Shown here in pieces: positions 57,113 to 63,705 of a stretch of DNA of 64,000 nt; position 1 is the stretch's first letter; each line of letters begins with the position of its first letter. The notes under the pieces are model-generated. The model was not told where the DNA came from. It searched no databases and saw only the letters and a list, made by a program, of their open reading frames with translations. Both the position numbers and the translations under genes were made by a program. Source of the stretch: Pseudoalteromonas sp. Scap06. GTDB lineage: Bacteria > Pseudomonadota > Gammaproteobacteria > Enterobacterales > Alteromonadaceae. The DNA lies in assembly GCF_013394165.1 (NCBI RefSeq), contig NZ_CP041331.1:686890-750889 (forward strand), read 5' to 3'.

Positions 57113-57170
57113 ACCTTTTTTTTCCTTGTTTAATAAAGCCCACTGAAGAATAGTTTCGTTAAAGTATCGC

Positions 57171-57587
57171 TCAAGAGGCGCTAGTCGACTGTTTATTATA
57201 TAAATAAAATAAATGAAAAGTCGCTATAAAGGGTGCAATAATAATATATATAAAAATAAACTCTTGTGGTTTCATCGTACTAAATTCAGCCGTTGTTAAA
57301 ACAACAGGACAAAAACTACAACCTAATAACAATCCAAGTTTCACAATGATAGGATGCTTTAATACCGTTAAATTTTTCATCGTTTTTATTAATGAATGTA
57401 GTGACCATAAACCATATGCACCACCCAGCAAAAAATAGCCCAAAATAGGGTTTAATGTAAGTGAAAATACAACCCAACCAAATATACTATAAATCAAATA
57501 AAGCAATAACGTAGGTATAAAAACAAAAGCAGTATAAAGAGATATTATTTTTTGTAATTGAGAATTACTCATACGTCTTATAAACAT
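57171..57587 (-). CDS. Small integral membrane protein
   Basis: A 138-residue protein with about four hydrophobic helices (~14-32, ~38-62, ~80-98, ~108-128) and short polar ends. I do not recognise a family. It sits between the CHMI-like gene and the zinc-ribbon gene on the same strand, with 33- and 58-base gaps, so they may be co-transcribed. Confidence 0.7.
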   Translation of the reverse strand: MFIRRMSNSQLQKIISLYTAFVFIPTLLLYLIYSIFGWVVFSLTLNPILGYFLLGGAYGLWSLHSLIKTMKNLTVLKHPIIVKLGLLLGCSFCPVVLTTAEFSTMKPQEFIFIYIIIAPFIATFHLFYLYNKQSTSAS

Positions 57588-57620
57588 CCAAAACTGTATT
57601 AAATAACAGATAATAGCTGG

Positions 57621-57965
57621 CTAAAGCATCGTGCGATTGCAATATGTCGCTTTTTCAAAATCACTAATATTCATTGCAATGTTAGAAATTTCAGGAAATA
57701 AAGCAACAAGCTTACTAACAATTGCTCGTGAGAGGTTCGCTTTTTGCTCTGTTGTTCTTCCTTGCATTATATGGGCAAACACATGAATAAAGTCTTCACG
57801 CTTATTCCCCACAGAGAAAGTATTAAATGGATTTATTCTGACTTTTATATCACCTTCGTCGAATAAACCTGTAGCGTGAGCTACAAAATGAATTTGTTCA
57901 ATAATGTATTCCTCATCATGTTCCCCAAAAACACTTTCAGAACAGTCCATTATAAAATGAGGCAT
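57621..57965 (-). CDS. 5-carboxymethyl-2-hydroxymuconate isomerase-like tautomerase
   Basis: A 114-residue member of the CHMI family. MPHFIMDCSESV gives the N-terminal Pro (after Met removal) that is the catalytic base in this tautomerase group, and the length matches HpaF/HpcD (~125). CHMI acts in homoprotocatechuate breakdown, but no other hpa/hpc gene is near, so it is an isolated tautomerase of unknown substrate. It has a GGAG ribosome-binding site. Confidence 0.83.
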   Translation of the reverse strand: MPHFIMDCSESVFGEHDEEYIIEQIHFVAHATGLFDEGDIKVRINPFNTFSVGNKREDFIHVFAHIMQGRTTEQKANLSRAIVSKLVALFPEISNIAMNISDFEKATYCNRTML

Positions 57966-58014
57966 ATACTCTCCTTGATATTAATCGCTAATGTAAATAT
58001 TTATTTAATACAAC

Positions 58015-58524
58015 TTATATAAACATTTCGTGAGGGTTTAAAAAAAACATTCTTTTCCAACCCTGAGTCTGTGTTGTAGCTAACCAAGGAATTGGAATTA
58101 TTGATAAGATTGAATAATGAATATGCGGTTGTTTTCCCTGGGCATTACCTGAATCTCCCAAAACACCAATAACTGAGCCAGTCTTAACAACAGTACCCGT
58201 TGTAACAGAGTAACTGTCCATATGCGCGTAATAGTGAATACGCCATTTAGGCCCTAATACTGCCACTACATTCCCGCCTTTTCGTGTTGTGCCCGTATAA
58301 ATGACTAAGCCTTTGCTAGAAGAAAGTGTGGCAGTCCCTTTTTTACCAAATATATCAATCCCTTTATGGACCACAGAGCTTCCCCATGGCTCATACCAAA
58401 AAGTATTATGGTTCCAATCATTGGGTGTTGCACCCTCAACAGGAATAACAATGTCATCTGGTATGATCATACCTATAAAGAACACTGCGGTAAGTAGAAC
58501 GAGTATAAATCTTAATTTTTTCAA
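58015..58524 (-). CDS. M23-family metallopeptidase-like protein
   Basis: About 169 residues with an N-terminal signal anchor (KKLRFILVLLTAVFFIGMII). The LytM/M23 zinc motifs are present: H-x3-D in VVHKGIDIFGKKG, then HYYAHMDSY, and H-x-H in QPHIHYS. Such enzymes cut peptidoglycan cross-bridges in the periplasm. I prefer the TTG start at 58524, which has AAGGA 7 bases before it; an ATG at 58557 would add 11 residues but has a distant GGGAG. It is the first gene of the minus-strand group that ends at 56636. Confidence 0.85.
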   Translation of the reverse strand: MKKLRFILVLLTAVFFIGMIIPDDIVIPVEGATPNDWNHNTFWYEPWGSSVVHKGIDIFGKKGTATLSSSKGLVIYTGTTRKGGNVVAVLGPKWRIHYYAHMDSYSVTTGTVVKTGSVIGVLGDSGNAQGKQPHIHYSILSIIPIPWLATTQTQGWKRMFFLNPHEMFI

Positions 58525-58862
58525 TGAGCTATCCTTGGCACATATTAACTGAAACACTCCCTGTTAGTGTGTCTGCGTGGGAACTATTCATACAATGGGC
58601 TTTAGTTTATAAAGGGAAGGTTTTAATGCCCTAATTAGGCCACGTTAATAAAATGCGCTGCCCTAAGTCGTCCCTGCATTACTCAGCATATTTATTGCCT
58701 GATATTAAACCGAATTAAGCGCGTTAAATCAACACTCTAATTTCGACTATAAGTTAAGTTGAAGATGAGCGCCTCAATTAATACAAGGATAGCGTTGCAT
58801 TCACCAGTTGAACTCACAGCCATGAGCGGACTGTCGTAACCTTACGACTCTTGTTAAGTGCC
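58525..58862. other. Intergenic region with candidate attC
   Basis: It contains the promoter side of the M23 gene and unassigned sequence. At 58767-58859 there is a degenerate attC-like site next to the GFA gene. No ORF is supported. Confidence 0.5.
58767..58859 (-). other. Degenerate attC candidate
   Basis: On the minus strand it runs from ACTTAACAAGAG (like the R'' box of attC) through a GTCGTAA/TTACGAC hairpin to AATTGAGGCGCTC, where GAGGCGTTA would be canonical. It sits directly after the GFA-gene stop, as expected for a cassette, but the R' box is damaged and the internal pairing is weak. Confidence 0.4.
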
Positions 58863-59222
58863 CTATTGCTCAACATATTTAAAGGTATCAGCACCATCGA
58901 AAAACCTAACATTAACAGACTTAAATAGCTCAGGAGTAGCCATTCTGGTGTTGATTGCGACCCTATTTGTACCGTCATCTCTTTTTTGTGTGTAGTGAGT
59001 CGTGCAACCACAAAAAGTGCAAGAATGATATGAGCGAACTTTGCTACCCCACAAATGAACAGTAGCCTCTGATTTTACTTTAATATCAACTTGATCGACT
59101 GTGTAATAAGCCCAAAGAGCACCCAGCCGGTAACACATTGAACAATTACAACTGGTAATGGATTCTAGTAGCATGTCTGCTGTTATAACGATATTACCGC
59201 AATGACAAGTAGCTTTGACCAT
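58863..59222 (-). CDS. GFA (glutathione-dependent formaldehyde-activating enzyme-like) family protein
   Basis: A 119-residue protein with the GFA zinc-binding cysteine pattern: ATCHCGNI (C-x-C near 5-7), SCNCSMCYRLGALWA (~30-35), and HSCTFCGCTTHY (~75-80). The family includes the Paracoccus Gfa/centromere protein V fold; most members have no proven activity. I chose the ATG at 59222 because GGAGG precedes it closely; the longer frame would begin inside the upstream attC. Placement just after one attC and just before another candidate marks it as an integron-type cassette gene. Confidence 0.88.
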   Translation of the reverse strand: MVKATCHCGNIVITADMLLESITSCNCSMCYRLGALWAYYTVDQVDIKVKSEATVHLWGSKVRSYHSCTFCGCTTHYTQKRDDGTNRVAINTRMATPELFKSVNVRFFDGADTFKYVEQ

Positions 59223-59240
59223 GTTTCCTCCTTGAACACT

Positions 59241-59293
59241 TAACGCCTCAATCAGCCGACGCGTTAGCGGTCTGCTGGATTGATTTGTTAGCA
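59241..59293 (-). other. attC site (cassette of the DUF4386-like gene)
   Basis: On the minus strand it reads from TGCTAACAAATCAATCCAGC to CAGCCGACGCGTTAGCGG (opposite strand) and closes with GAGGCGTTA. Arms GCTGATTGAG and AATCAATCCAGC pair imperfectly, and the outer boxes GCTAAC / GCGTTA are well formed, at about 53 bp. The upstream gene ends inside it. Confidence 0.82.
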
Positions 59294-59931
59294 TTTTCCT
59301 CGGTTAGTAAACATATACCCAACCAAATAAACCAAACAATTTGTGATACGCCAAATATTTCAGTAAATAGTTTGTCAGGATAAACCGTTGCAATGCCCGC
59401 TATGCCTACAAAATATCCGAGATAGTTAAATGACCGGGGTAATCTGCCCTCTTGTATTGCTGCTACGCTAATCAATAGAACCCAAAGTCCGCCAACTAAT
59501 TCATTTCCACCACCTATACTTTCTGTTATCACTGAAACGATTATCCACATATCAAGGGCTTTTTCTGGATTTGCATCCATCAGATCGATTGCATGATCAA
59601 GCCCGATATTCGAAATCATTCCACTTGCGATCACCAGACCGACCCAAATGCCCCCGAATAGAGATCCAATAGTAATTAAGGGATTAACTTTATATTTAAG
59701 CCTCTTATACATACCAATAACGAGTATGGCCAGAAAAATGCCAAACACCACGTACATTAGAAAATAGATCATTGAAAATAGAAGTTGATTTTCTGCCATG
59801 TAAGTCATTTTTTCGACTGGACTACCATCAACCGGATATGACCAAAAAGCCCCAAAATACACAAAGGCTGCTATGTAAATAAGCCCTTGGAAAATTGCTG
59901 CGATACCAGCTAGTTTTTGTAGACCCTTCAT
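59248..59931 (-). CDS. DUF4386-like membrane protein, cassette-borne
   Basis: A 227-residue integral membrane protein with about six helices, starting MKGLQKLAGIAAIFQGLIYI, of the DUF4386 kind; function unknown. The last residues NKSIQQTANASAD are translated from the attC site itself, a known signature of integron cassettes. The start ATG lies ~28 bases after the R' box of the next attC, with little leader, also typical of cassette genes. No ribosome-binding site is evident beyond weak purines. Confidence 0.85.
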   Translation of the reverse strand: MKGLQKLAGIAAIFQGLIYIAAFVYFGAFWSYPVDGSPVEKMTYMAENQLLFSMIYFLMYVVFGIFLAILVIGMYKRLKYKVNPLITIGSLFGGIWVGLVIASGMISNIGLDHAIDLMDANPEKALDMWIIVSVITESIGGGNELVGGLWVLLISVAAIQEGRLPRSFNYLGYFVGIAGIATVYPDKLFTEIFGVSQIVWFIWLGICLLTEENANKSIQQTANASAD

Positions 59932-59959
59932 TTGGCGAAACCCCGTTTGTTGTATTGCT

Positions 59960-60051
59960 AAAACGCCTCATTCAGAGGCAAAAAATTGTTGGCTAAAATA
60001 GTGAACGAAGTGAACAAAAGCCAACTGTTTTTTGTCCGTTTAAGCAACTTG
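59960..60051 (-). other. attC site, part 1 (split by IS110-family element)
   Basis: This is the larger part of an attC. On the minus strand it has CAAGTTGCTTAAACGGAC, the arms AACAGTTGGCTTTTG and TTAGCCAACAATT, and ends TGAATGAGGCGTTTT. The missing start (CATAAC) is found beyond the insertion element at about 61677-61682. Joined, the site matches the layout of the attC at 62061-62166. Confidence 0.8.
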
Positions 60052-60130
60052 ATACTCATTGAGCCTCCTCCCCAGCATCGCGTTTATTCGCTACGCTGAA
60101 AAGGCAACCAACCTTACAGGAGAAAGCTCA

Positions 60131-61174
60131 ATGAACTTTTACAATAACATGCATCCATATTATTGTGGAATCGATTTACATGCCCGATTGCTTTACGTCT
60201 GTATCATTGATAATACAGAACTTATCCTTGTTCACAAGAAAATTAAAGATGACCCAGAAGCACTACTAAAGCTACTTAAACCCTACATTGGCGATATTGT
60301 TGTTGGCGTGGAGTGCATGCATTGCTGGTATTGGGTCGCTGATTTTTGCAAAGAGCACACTATCGACTTTATTCTAGGTCATGCCCTATACATGAAGGCA
60401 ATTCATGGCGGTAAAGCTAAAAACGATAAAATAGATTCGTATAAAATAGCCAAACTTATCCGTGGTGGTAACTTTCCACTCGCTTATGTGTATGACAAAT
60501 ATATTCGTGCTACGCGCGACTTATTACGGCGAAGAACCAAAATTGTTCGTCATGGCGCTGATTTAAAAGCCCATGTAGCCAATACTGCCAGCCAGTACAA
60601 TTTACCTGCCCACAATGTTAACTTAAAGAACGTTTGCGACAGAGAAAAGATGCGCTATTACTTCCCTGATCCCGTTGTGCAACGATCTATTAATTTAAAT
60701 ATGGCCATACTCGATTGCTATCACAATGAGCTTAAGCCTTTAGAGCATTATATTGAACAAATGGCCAAGCAACACAACCCTGTTCACCTTAATATTTTGC
60801 AAACAATTAATGGTATAGGCCGTATTCTTGCAAACACCATTATTTACGAAATTGGTGATATCAATCGCTTTTCAAGCGTACAAAAGTTCGCTTCATACAG
60901 TCGGTTGGTCAAATGCAAAGCGGAGTCTGCTGGCAAAACCTATGGCACCCAAGGTAATAAAATTGGCAATGCACATCTCAAATGGGCTTTCTCGGAAGCT
61001 GCCGTATTACTGCTGCGCCACAATCATAACGCTAACAAATACCTTGAAAAACTACAAAAGCGAATGAGCAAAGCCAAAGCACTGTCAGCGCTTGCGCATA
61101 AGCTTGGTCGCTGTGTTTATTACATGCTTAAAAAAGAGACGGTATTCGATGAAGCAAAATTCTTAAAGAGTTAG
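60131..61174 (+). CDS. IS110-family transposase (DEDD recombinase)
   Basis: A 347-residue transposase. The N-terminal RuvC-like DEDD domain shows Asp in YYCGIDLHARLLYVCI (~15), Glu in VVGVECMHCWYW (~60), and the paired Asp in GGKAKNDKIDSYKIAKL (~105). The C-terminal Transposase_20 domain is visible as LQTINGIGRILANTIIYEIG and FASYSRLVKCKAESAGKTYG. These enzymes move DNA without DDE chemistry and, by recent work on IS110/IS1111, use an element-encoded guide (bridge/seeker) RNA. I chose the ATG at 60131, which has AGGAG 8 bases before it; a TTG at 60059 is in frame. Confidence 0.93.
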   Translation: MNFYNNMHPYYCGIDLHARLLYVCIIDNTELILVHKKIKDDPEALLKLLKPYIGDIVVGVECMHCWYWVADFCKEHTIDFILGHALYMKAIHGGKAKNDKIDSYKIAKLIRGGNFPLAYVYDKYIRATRDLLRRRTKIVRHGADLKAHVANTASQYNLPAHNVNLKNVCDREKMRYYFPDPVVQRSINLNMAILDCYHNELKPLEHYIEQMAKQHNPVHLNILQTINGIGRILANTIIYEIGDINRFSSVQKFASYSRLVKCKAESAGKTYGTQGNKIGNAHLKWAFSEAAVLLLRHNHNANKYLEKLQKRMSKAKALSALAHKLGRCVYYMLKKETVFDEAKFLKS

Positions 61175-61676
61175 TCACGGTACTGAGTGAGCTGAACATC
61201 TAACTGGATTTAAGGCTGAGCATCAATCAATTGGGTGAGTTAATAACCAACAAGGTTTTACCTGATTATATGCCTACAGACCTAAGCCACTTGTCTTGAT
61301 TAGACGCTCAGTACGCGTGCATTAATACAATAAACAAAGTCGCTTACACCTGACTTGATAACTGCGTTACGCACCTTAATCTAACTGGATCATCAAAACC
61401 AGCCGCCTTTAATAGTGCCATGATGAGGTTAACCGATGAATGTCTAGTGCCCCAGCAACCCCAAAAGGATATGGGAAAAACCTGACAGCGATGAGATCGC
61501 AATAAGATATTACTGCGTAACGCACCCTATATGTGTTTGCCGTAAGCTACTTGCTTAACAGCCGTATCGACAGACAAAGTAAACGAATTTGTTTATTGGT
61601 TTAGAATTGACCGTCAATTTATAAAAACGGTCAAAAAGAACATTAATGCCTATTGACAGAGTTAAGGCTCATATGT
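61175..61676 (+). ncRNA. Candidate bridge/seeker RNA region of the IS110-family element
   Basis: About 500 bases of non-coding DNA follow the transposase. IS1111-group elements carry their guide RNA in this right-end region. Local dyads are visible, for example CCCCAGCAACCCC...GGATATGGG near 61450-61481 and GACCGT/ACGGTC near 61610-61632. The octamer TTGCTTAA at 61551 also occurs in the flanking attC on the opposite strand, which could be a guide match or chance. No ORF is supported. Confidence 0.4.
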
Positions 61677-61691
61677 GTTATGTTGAAACTG

Positions 61692-62048
61692 CTAGTTACT
61701 GCTTGTATTTCCTACATGCCATAAGATATCACAAGTAGAACATTCGTAAATTATTGCCTCACCGTCAGCCATACTGTTTTTGAGCGGTGCTTTAATCTCA
61801 GAGTTACACTCATTACAGCGAAACGGTTCTGATGAGGCTTTATAAAGAATAAAGCCTCGAATTAAACTAGCAAAAACTAGAGCGATAGAAATACCAACAC
61901 CAATGATTGTAAAAGTTTCATTTTTGAAATCTAAGTATTCAACTATTTTAAGGCCAACAAAAGCAAGAAAAATACCTAGAATGAAATGACTAGCTATATG
62001 CCCCTCGGCTTTAACATTAAAATTTTTGGCTGACTTTACTCTCGACAT
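61692..62048 (-). CDS. Zinc-ribbon membrane protein, cassette-borne
   Basis: A 118-residue protein. Two hydrophobic helices (~20-38 and ~45-68) are followed by a zinc ribbon with FRCNEC (~77) and ECSTCDILWH (~102). Its function is unknown. The gene starts 13 bases after an attC and ends just before the IS-split attC, so it is a complete integron-type cassette on the minus strand. It resembles in layout, not clearly in sequence, the zinc-ribbon gene at 56636-57112. Confidence 0.78.
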   Translation of the reverse strand: MSRVKSAKNFNVKAEGHIASHFILGIFLAFVGLKIVEYLDFKNETFTIIGVGISIALVFASLIRGFILYKASSEPFRCNECNSEIKAPLKNSMADGEAIIYECSTCDILWHVGNTSSN

Positions 62049-62060
62049 ACTCTTTTCAAC

Positions 62061-62166
62061 ATAACGCCAGCTTAAGCGGACTAAAATAATAGTTGGCTAT
62101 AATTTAGCGAGGAACGAGCGACAAGCCAACTATTATGTGTCCCATTACTTAATGCGCTTGTTATAT
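62061..62166 (-). other. attC site (cassette of the GNAT gene)
   Basis: A complete ~106-bp attC. On the minus strand: ATATAACAAGCGCATTAAG, then ATAATAGTTGGCTTGTCGC, a short centre, TATAGCCAACTATTAT, and CGCTTAAGCTGGCGTTAT. The arms ATAATAGTTGGCT / AGCCAACTATTAT pair perfectly over 13 bases, with outer simple sites at both ends. The acetyltransferase stop codon lies inside the site. Confidence 0.88.
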
Positions 62167-62697
62167 AGCATTGTACTCATGATTAAGTAACCCTAACTTT
62201 AAATCGTTGCACCAATTGCCACCTAATTTAAAGTTATCTCGAATTGTACCTTCATGAGTAAAGCCCAAAGCTTTTAGTAAATTAAATGAAGGGGAATTAC
62301 CTTCAGTGACAGTTGCGATCACTTTATGGAAGTTACATTGATTAAATGCATATTCAATAACGGCTTTAGTTGACTCTTTGCCATACCCTTTGCCTTGAAA
62401 TTTTGGACTTAGCAAGAAACCAAGTTCAGCCTGTTGATATGGTTCCCACTCAGGAAAAAAGCCAGTTACGCCAATTTTATTCCCAGTTGCGTGTTCAATG
62501 ATTGTTAAAGTTAACCATTGATTTGAAGTCTTTTTCCATTCACCTAAGCGAGAATTAAAGCGTTCACTTATTTCAGATTCGGTAAATGGATCGCTGACAT
62601 ATTTGAGTACACCGCTTGATTGATGAAGTTCCTCAAAAAATTCCCAGTCATCTTTACTAATTGGTTTTAAAGTCAACCTTTGGGTTTCAATTTGCAC
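62161..62697 (-). CDS. GNAT acetyltransferase (RimJ/RimL-like), cassette-borne
   Basis: A 178-residue GNAT: IETQRLTLKPISKDDWEFFE at the N-terminus, the acetyl-CoA loop KFQGKGYGKESTKAVIEYAF, and the RimJ-like VTEGNSPSFNLLKALGFTHE. Substrates may be protein N-termini or small amines. The start codon is GTG with GGAAAG before it. The stop lies in the attC at 62061-62166, and upstream of the gene is the end of another attC, so this is a full cassette. Confidence 0.88.
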   Translation of the reverse strand: MQIETQRLTLKPISKDDWEFFEELHQSSGVLKYVSDPFTESEISERFNSRLGEWKKTSNQWLTLTIIEHATGNKIGVTGFFPEWEPYQQAELGFLLSPKFQGKGYGKESTKAVIEYAFNQCNFHKVIATVTEGNSPSFNLLKALGFTHEGTIRDNFKLGGNWCNDLKLGLLNHEYNAI

Positions 62698-62714
62698 TGA
62701 CTTTCCTTTGCTAT

Positions 62715-62782
62715 ATAACGCTTTGCTAAGCGGAAATTAATGGTTGGCTATAATCGCGAAGCGATGGCCAACTGTTAATTTT
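62715..62782 (-). other. attC site, partial (interrupted by IS3-family element)
   Basis: On the minus strand: AACAGTTGGCCATCGCTTCG, then CGATTATAGCCAACCATTAA, and CCGCTTAGCAAAGCGTTATA. The arms AGTTGGC / GCCAACC and the R' box GCGTTAT are present. The R'' end is missing because the IS3-family terminus begins at 62782. Confidence 0.75.
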
Positions 62783-62817
62783 GATCTTCACCCGATAAAG
62801 TGGACACCGTCCACGTT

Positions 62818-63705
62818 TCAATTAACTGCCAATTCAAACTCGGCAGGTGATTTATATCCTAAACTCGAATGCAATCTCTGTCTATTGTAAAAATAATTTA
62901 GGTAAACCTTTAATTTTGATAATAGTTTACCGCTGCTCTCAAATTTATTTCCTCGAATTAAATCTGCTTTAAGCGAATGAAAGAACGACTCGACTTCTGC
63001 GTTGTCAGTACAGCACCCAGGCCTATTCATACTGGCTTTGATGTTTTTGCTAGCCAAATACTTTTGTACAACGTGAGCACGGTATTCTGCGCCTCGGTCA
63101 GTGTGAAATAATACACTCTCTGTTGGCTGTCGTTTCTTTATCGCAAGCCTTAGCGCCTTTAACGTAAGGTCTGTTGTTTTGTTTTTACCAAACGCCCAGC
63201 CGATTACTCGACGTGAATATAAGTCGATAACCACAGCAAGGTAATGCCAACGAGCGCCGACTTTTAAATACGTAATATCGCCAGACCATTGCTGATTGAT
63301 CCCCGTGGCCTTTTCACTATCTTTGCGTTTGTTTTCTATCTCTTTATAAAAGAACTTCACCTTCGCCGGTTTGCTGTAAGTCTTAAGGGCTCTGGCTCTT
63401 AAACCGTTTTCTCGCATTAAGCGGGCAACACGTTTTTGGCTTGTGTTTATACCTTCTTTTTTTAGCGCATGAAATACGCGTGGGCTACCATAGGTTTGAT
63501 GATTTACATTGAAAACGTGCTTTATCTTCAACAACATATTAGCATCTGACAGCGCTCTAGCTGACACTGTTCTGTCACGCCAAGCATAAAACCCACTACG
63601 CGAAACATTAAGCCAAGAACACAAGTATTTTACACCTAAGGCTTGTCCGAATTTTTGGATGAATCCAAATCGTTCTGATGTACTTCCGCCAGATACCGTT
63701 GCCAC
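62818..63705 (-). CDS. IS3-family transposase OrfB (DDE)
   Basis: The ~295-residue catalytic part of an IS3-family transposase. A HTH_21 region (HQTYGSPRVFHALKKEGINT) is followed by the rve integrase core: Asp in QWSGDITYLKVG, Asp in LFHTDRGAEY and Glu in NAEVESFFHSLK (D-D-35-E). It is probably not started independently: it is in the -1 frame relative to orfA and overlaps it by 70 bases, with A6G at the junction, so the active product is an OrfAB fusion. Confidence 0.93.
   Translation of the reverse strand: MATVSGGSTSERFGFIQKFGQALGVKYLCSWLNVSRSGFYAWRDRTVSARALSDANMLLKIKHVFNVNHQTYGSPRVFHALKKEGINTSQKRVARLMRENGLRARALKTYSKPAKVKFFYKEIENKRKDSEKATGINQQWSGDITYLKVGARWHYLAVVIDLYSRRVIGWAFGKNKTTDLTLKALRLAIKKRQPTESVLFHTDRGAEYRAHVVQKYLASKNIKASMNRPGCCTDNAEVESFFHSLKADLIRGNKFESSGKLLSKLKVYLNYFYNRQRLHSSLGYKSPAEFELAVN

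Larger units (their letters stand above)
60052..61676 (+). mobile_element. IS110/IS1111-family insertion sequence inside attC
   Basis: The ends are inferred from the interrupted attC: left half ends ACTTG at 60051, right half resumes GTTATG near 61677. Subterminal inverted repeats TGAGCCT (60060-60066) and AGGCTCA (61665-61671) lie about 8 and 4-5 bases from those ends, as in the IS1111 group. The transposase has ~80 bases upstream and ~500 bases downstream of it, also like IS1111. Exact ends are uncertain by a few bases. Confidence 0.82.
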
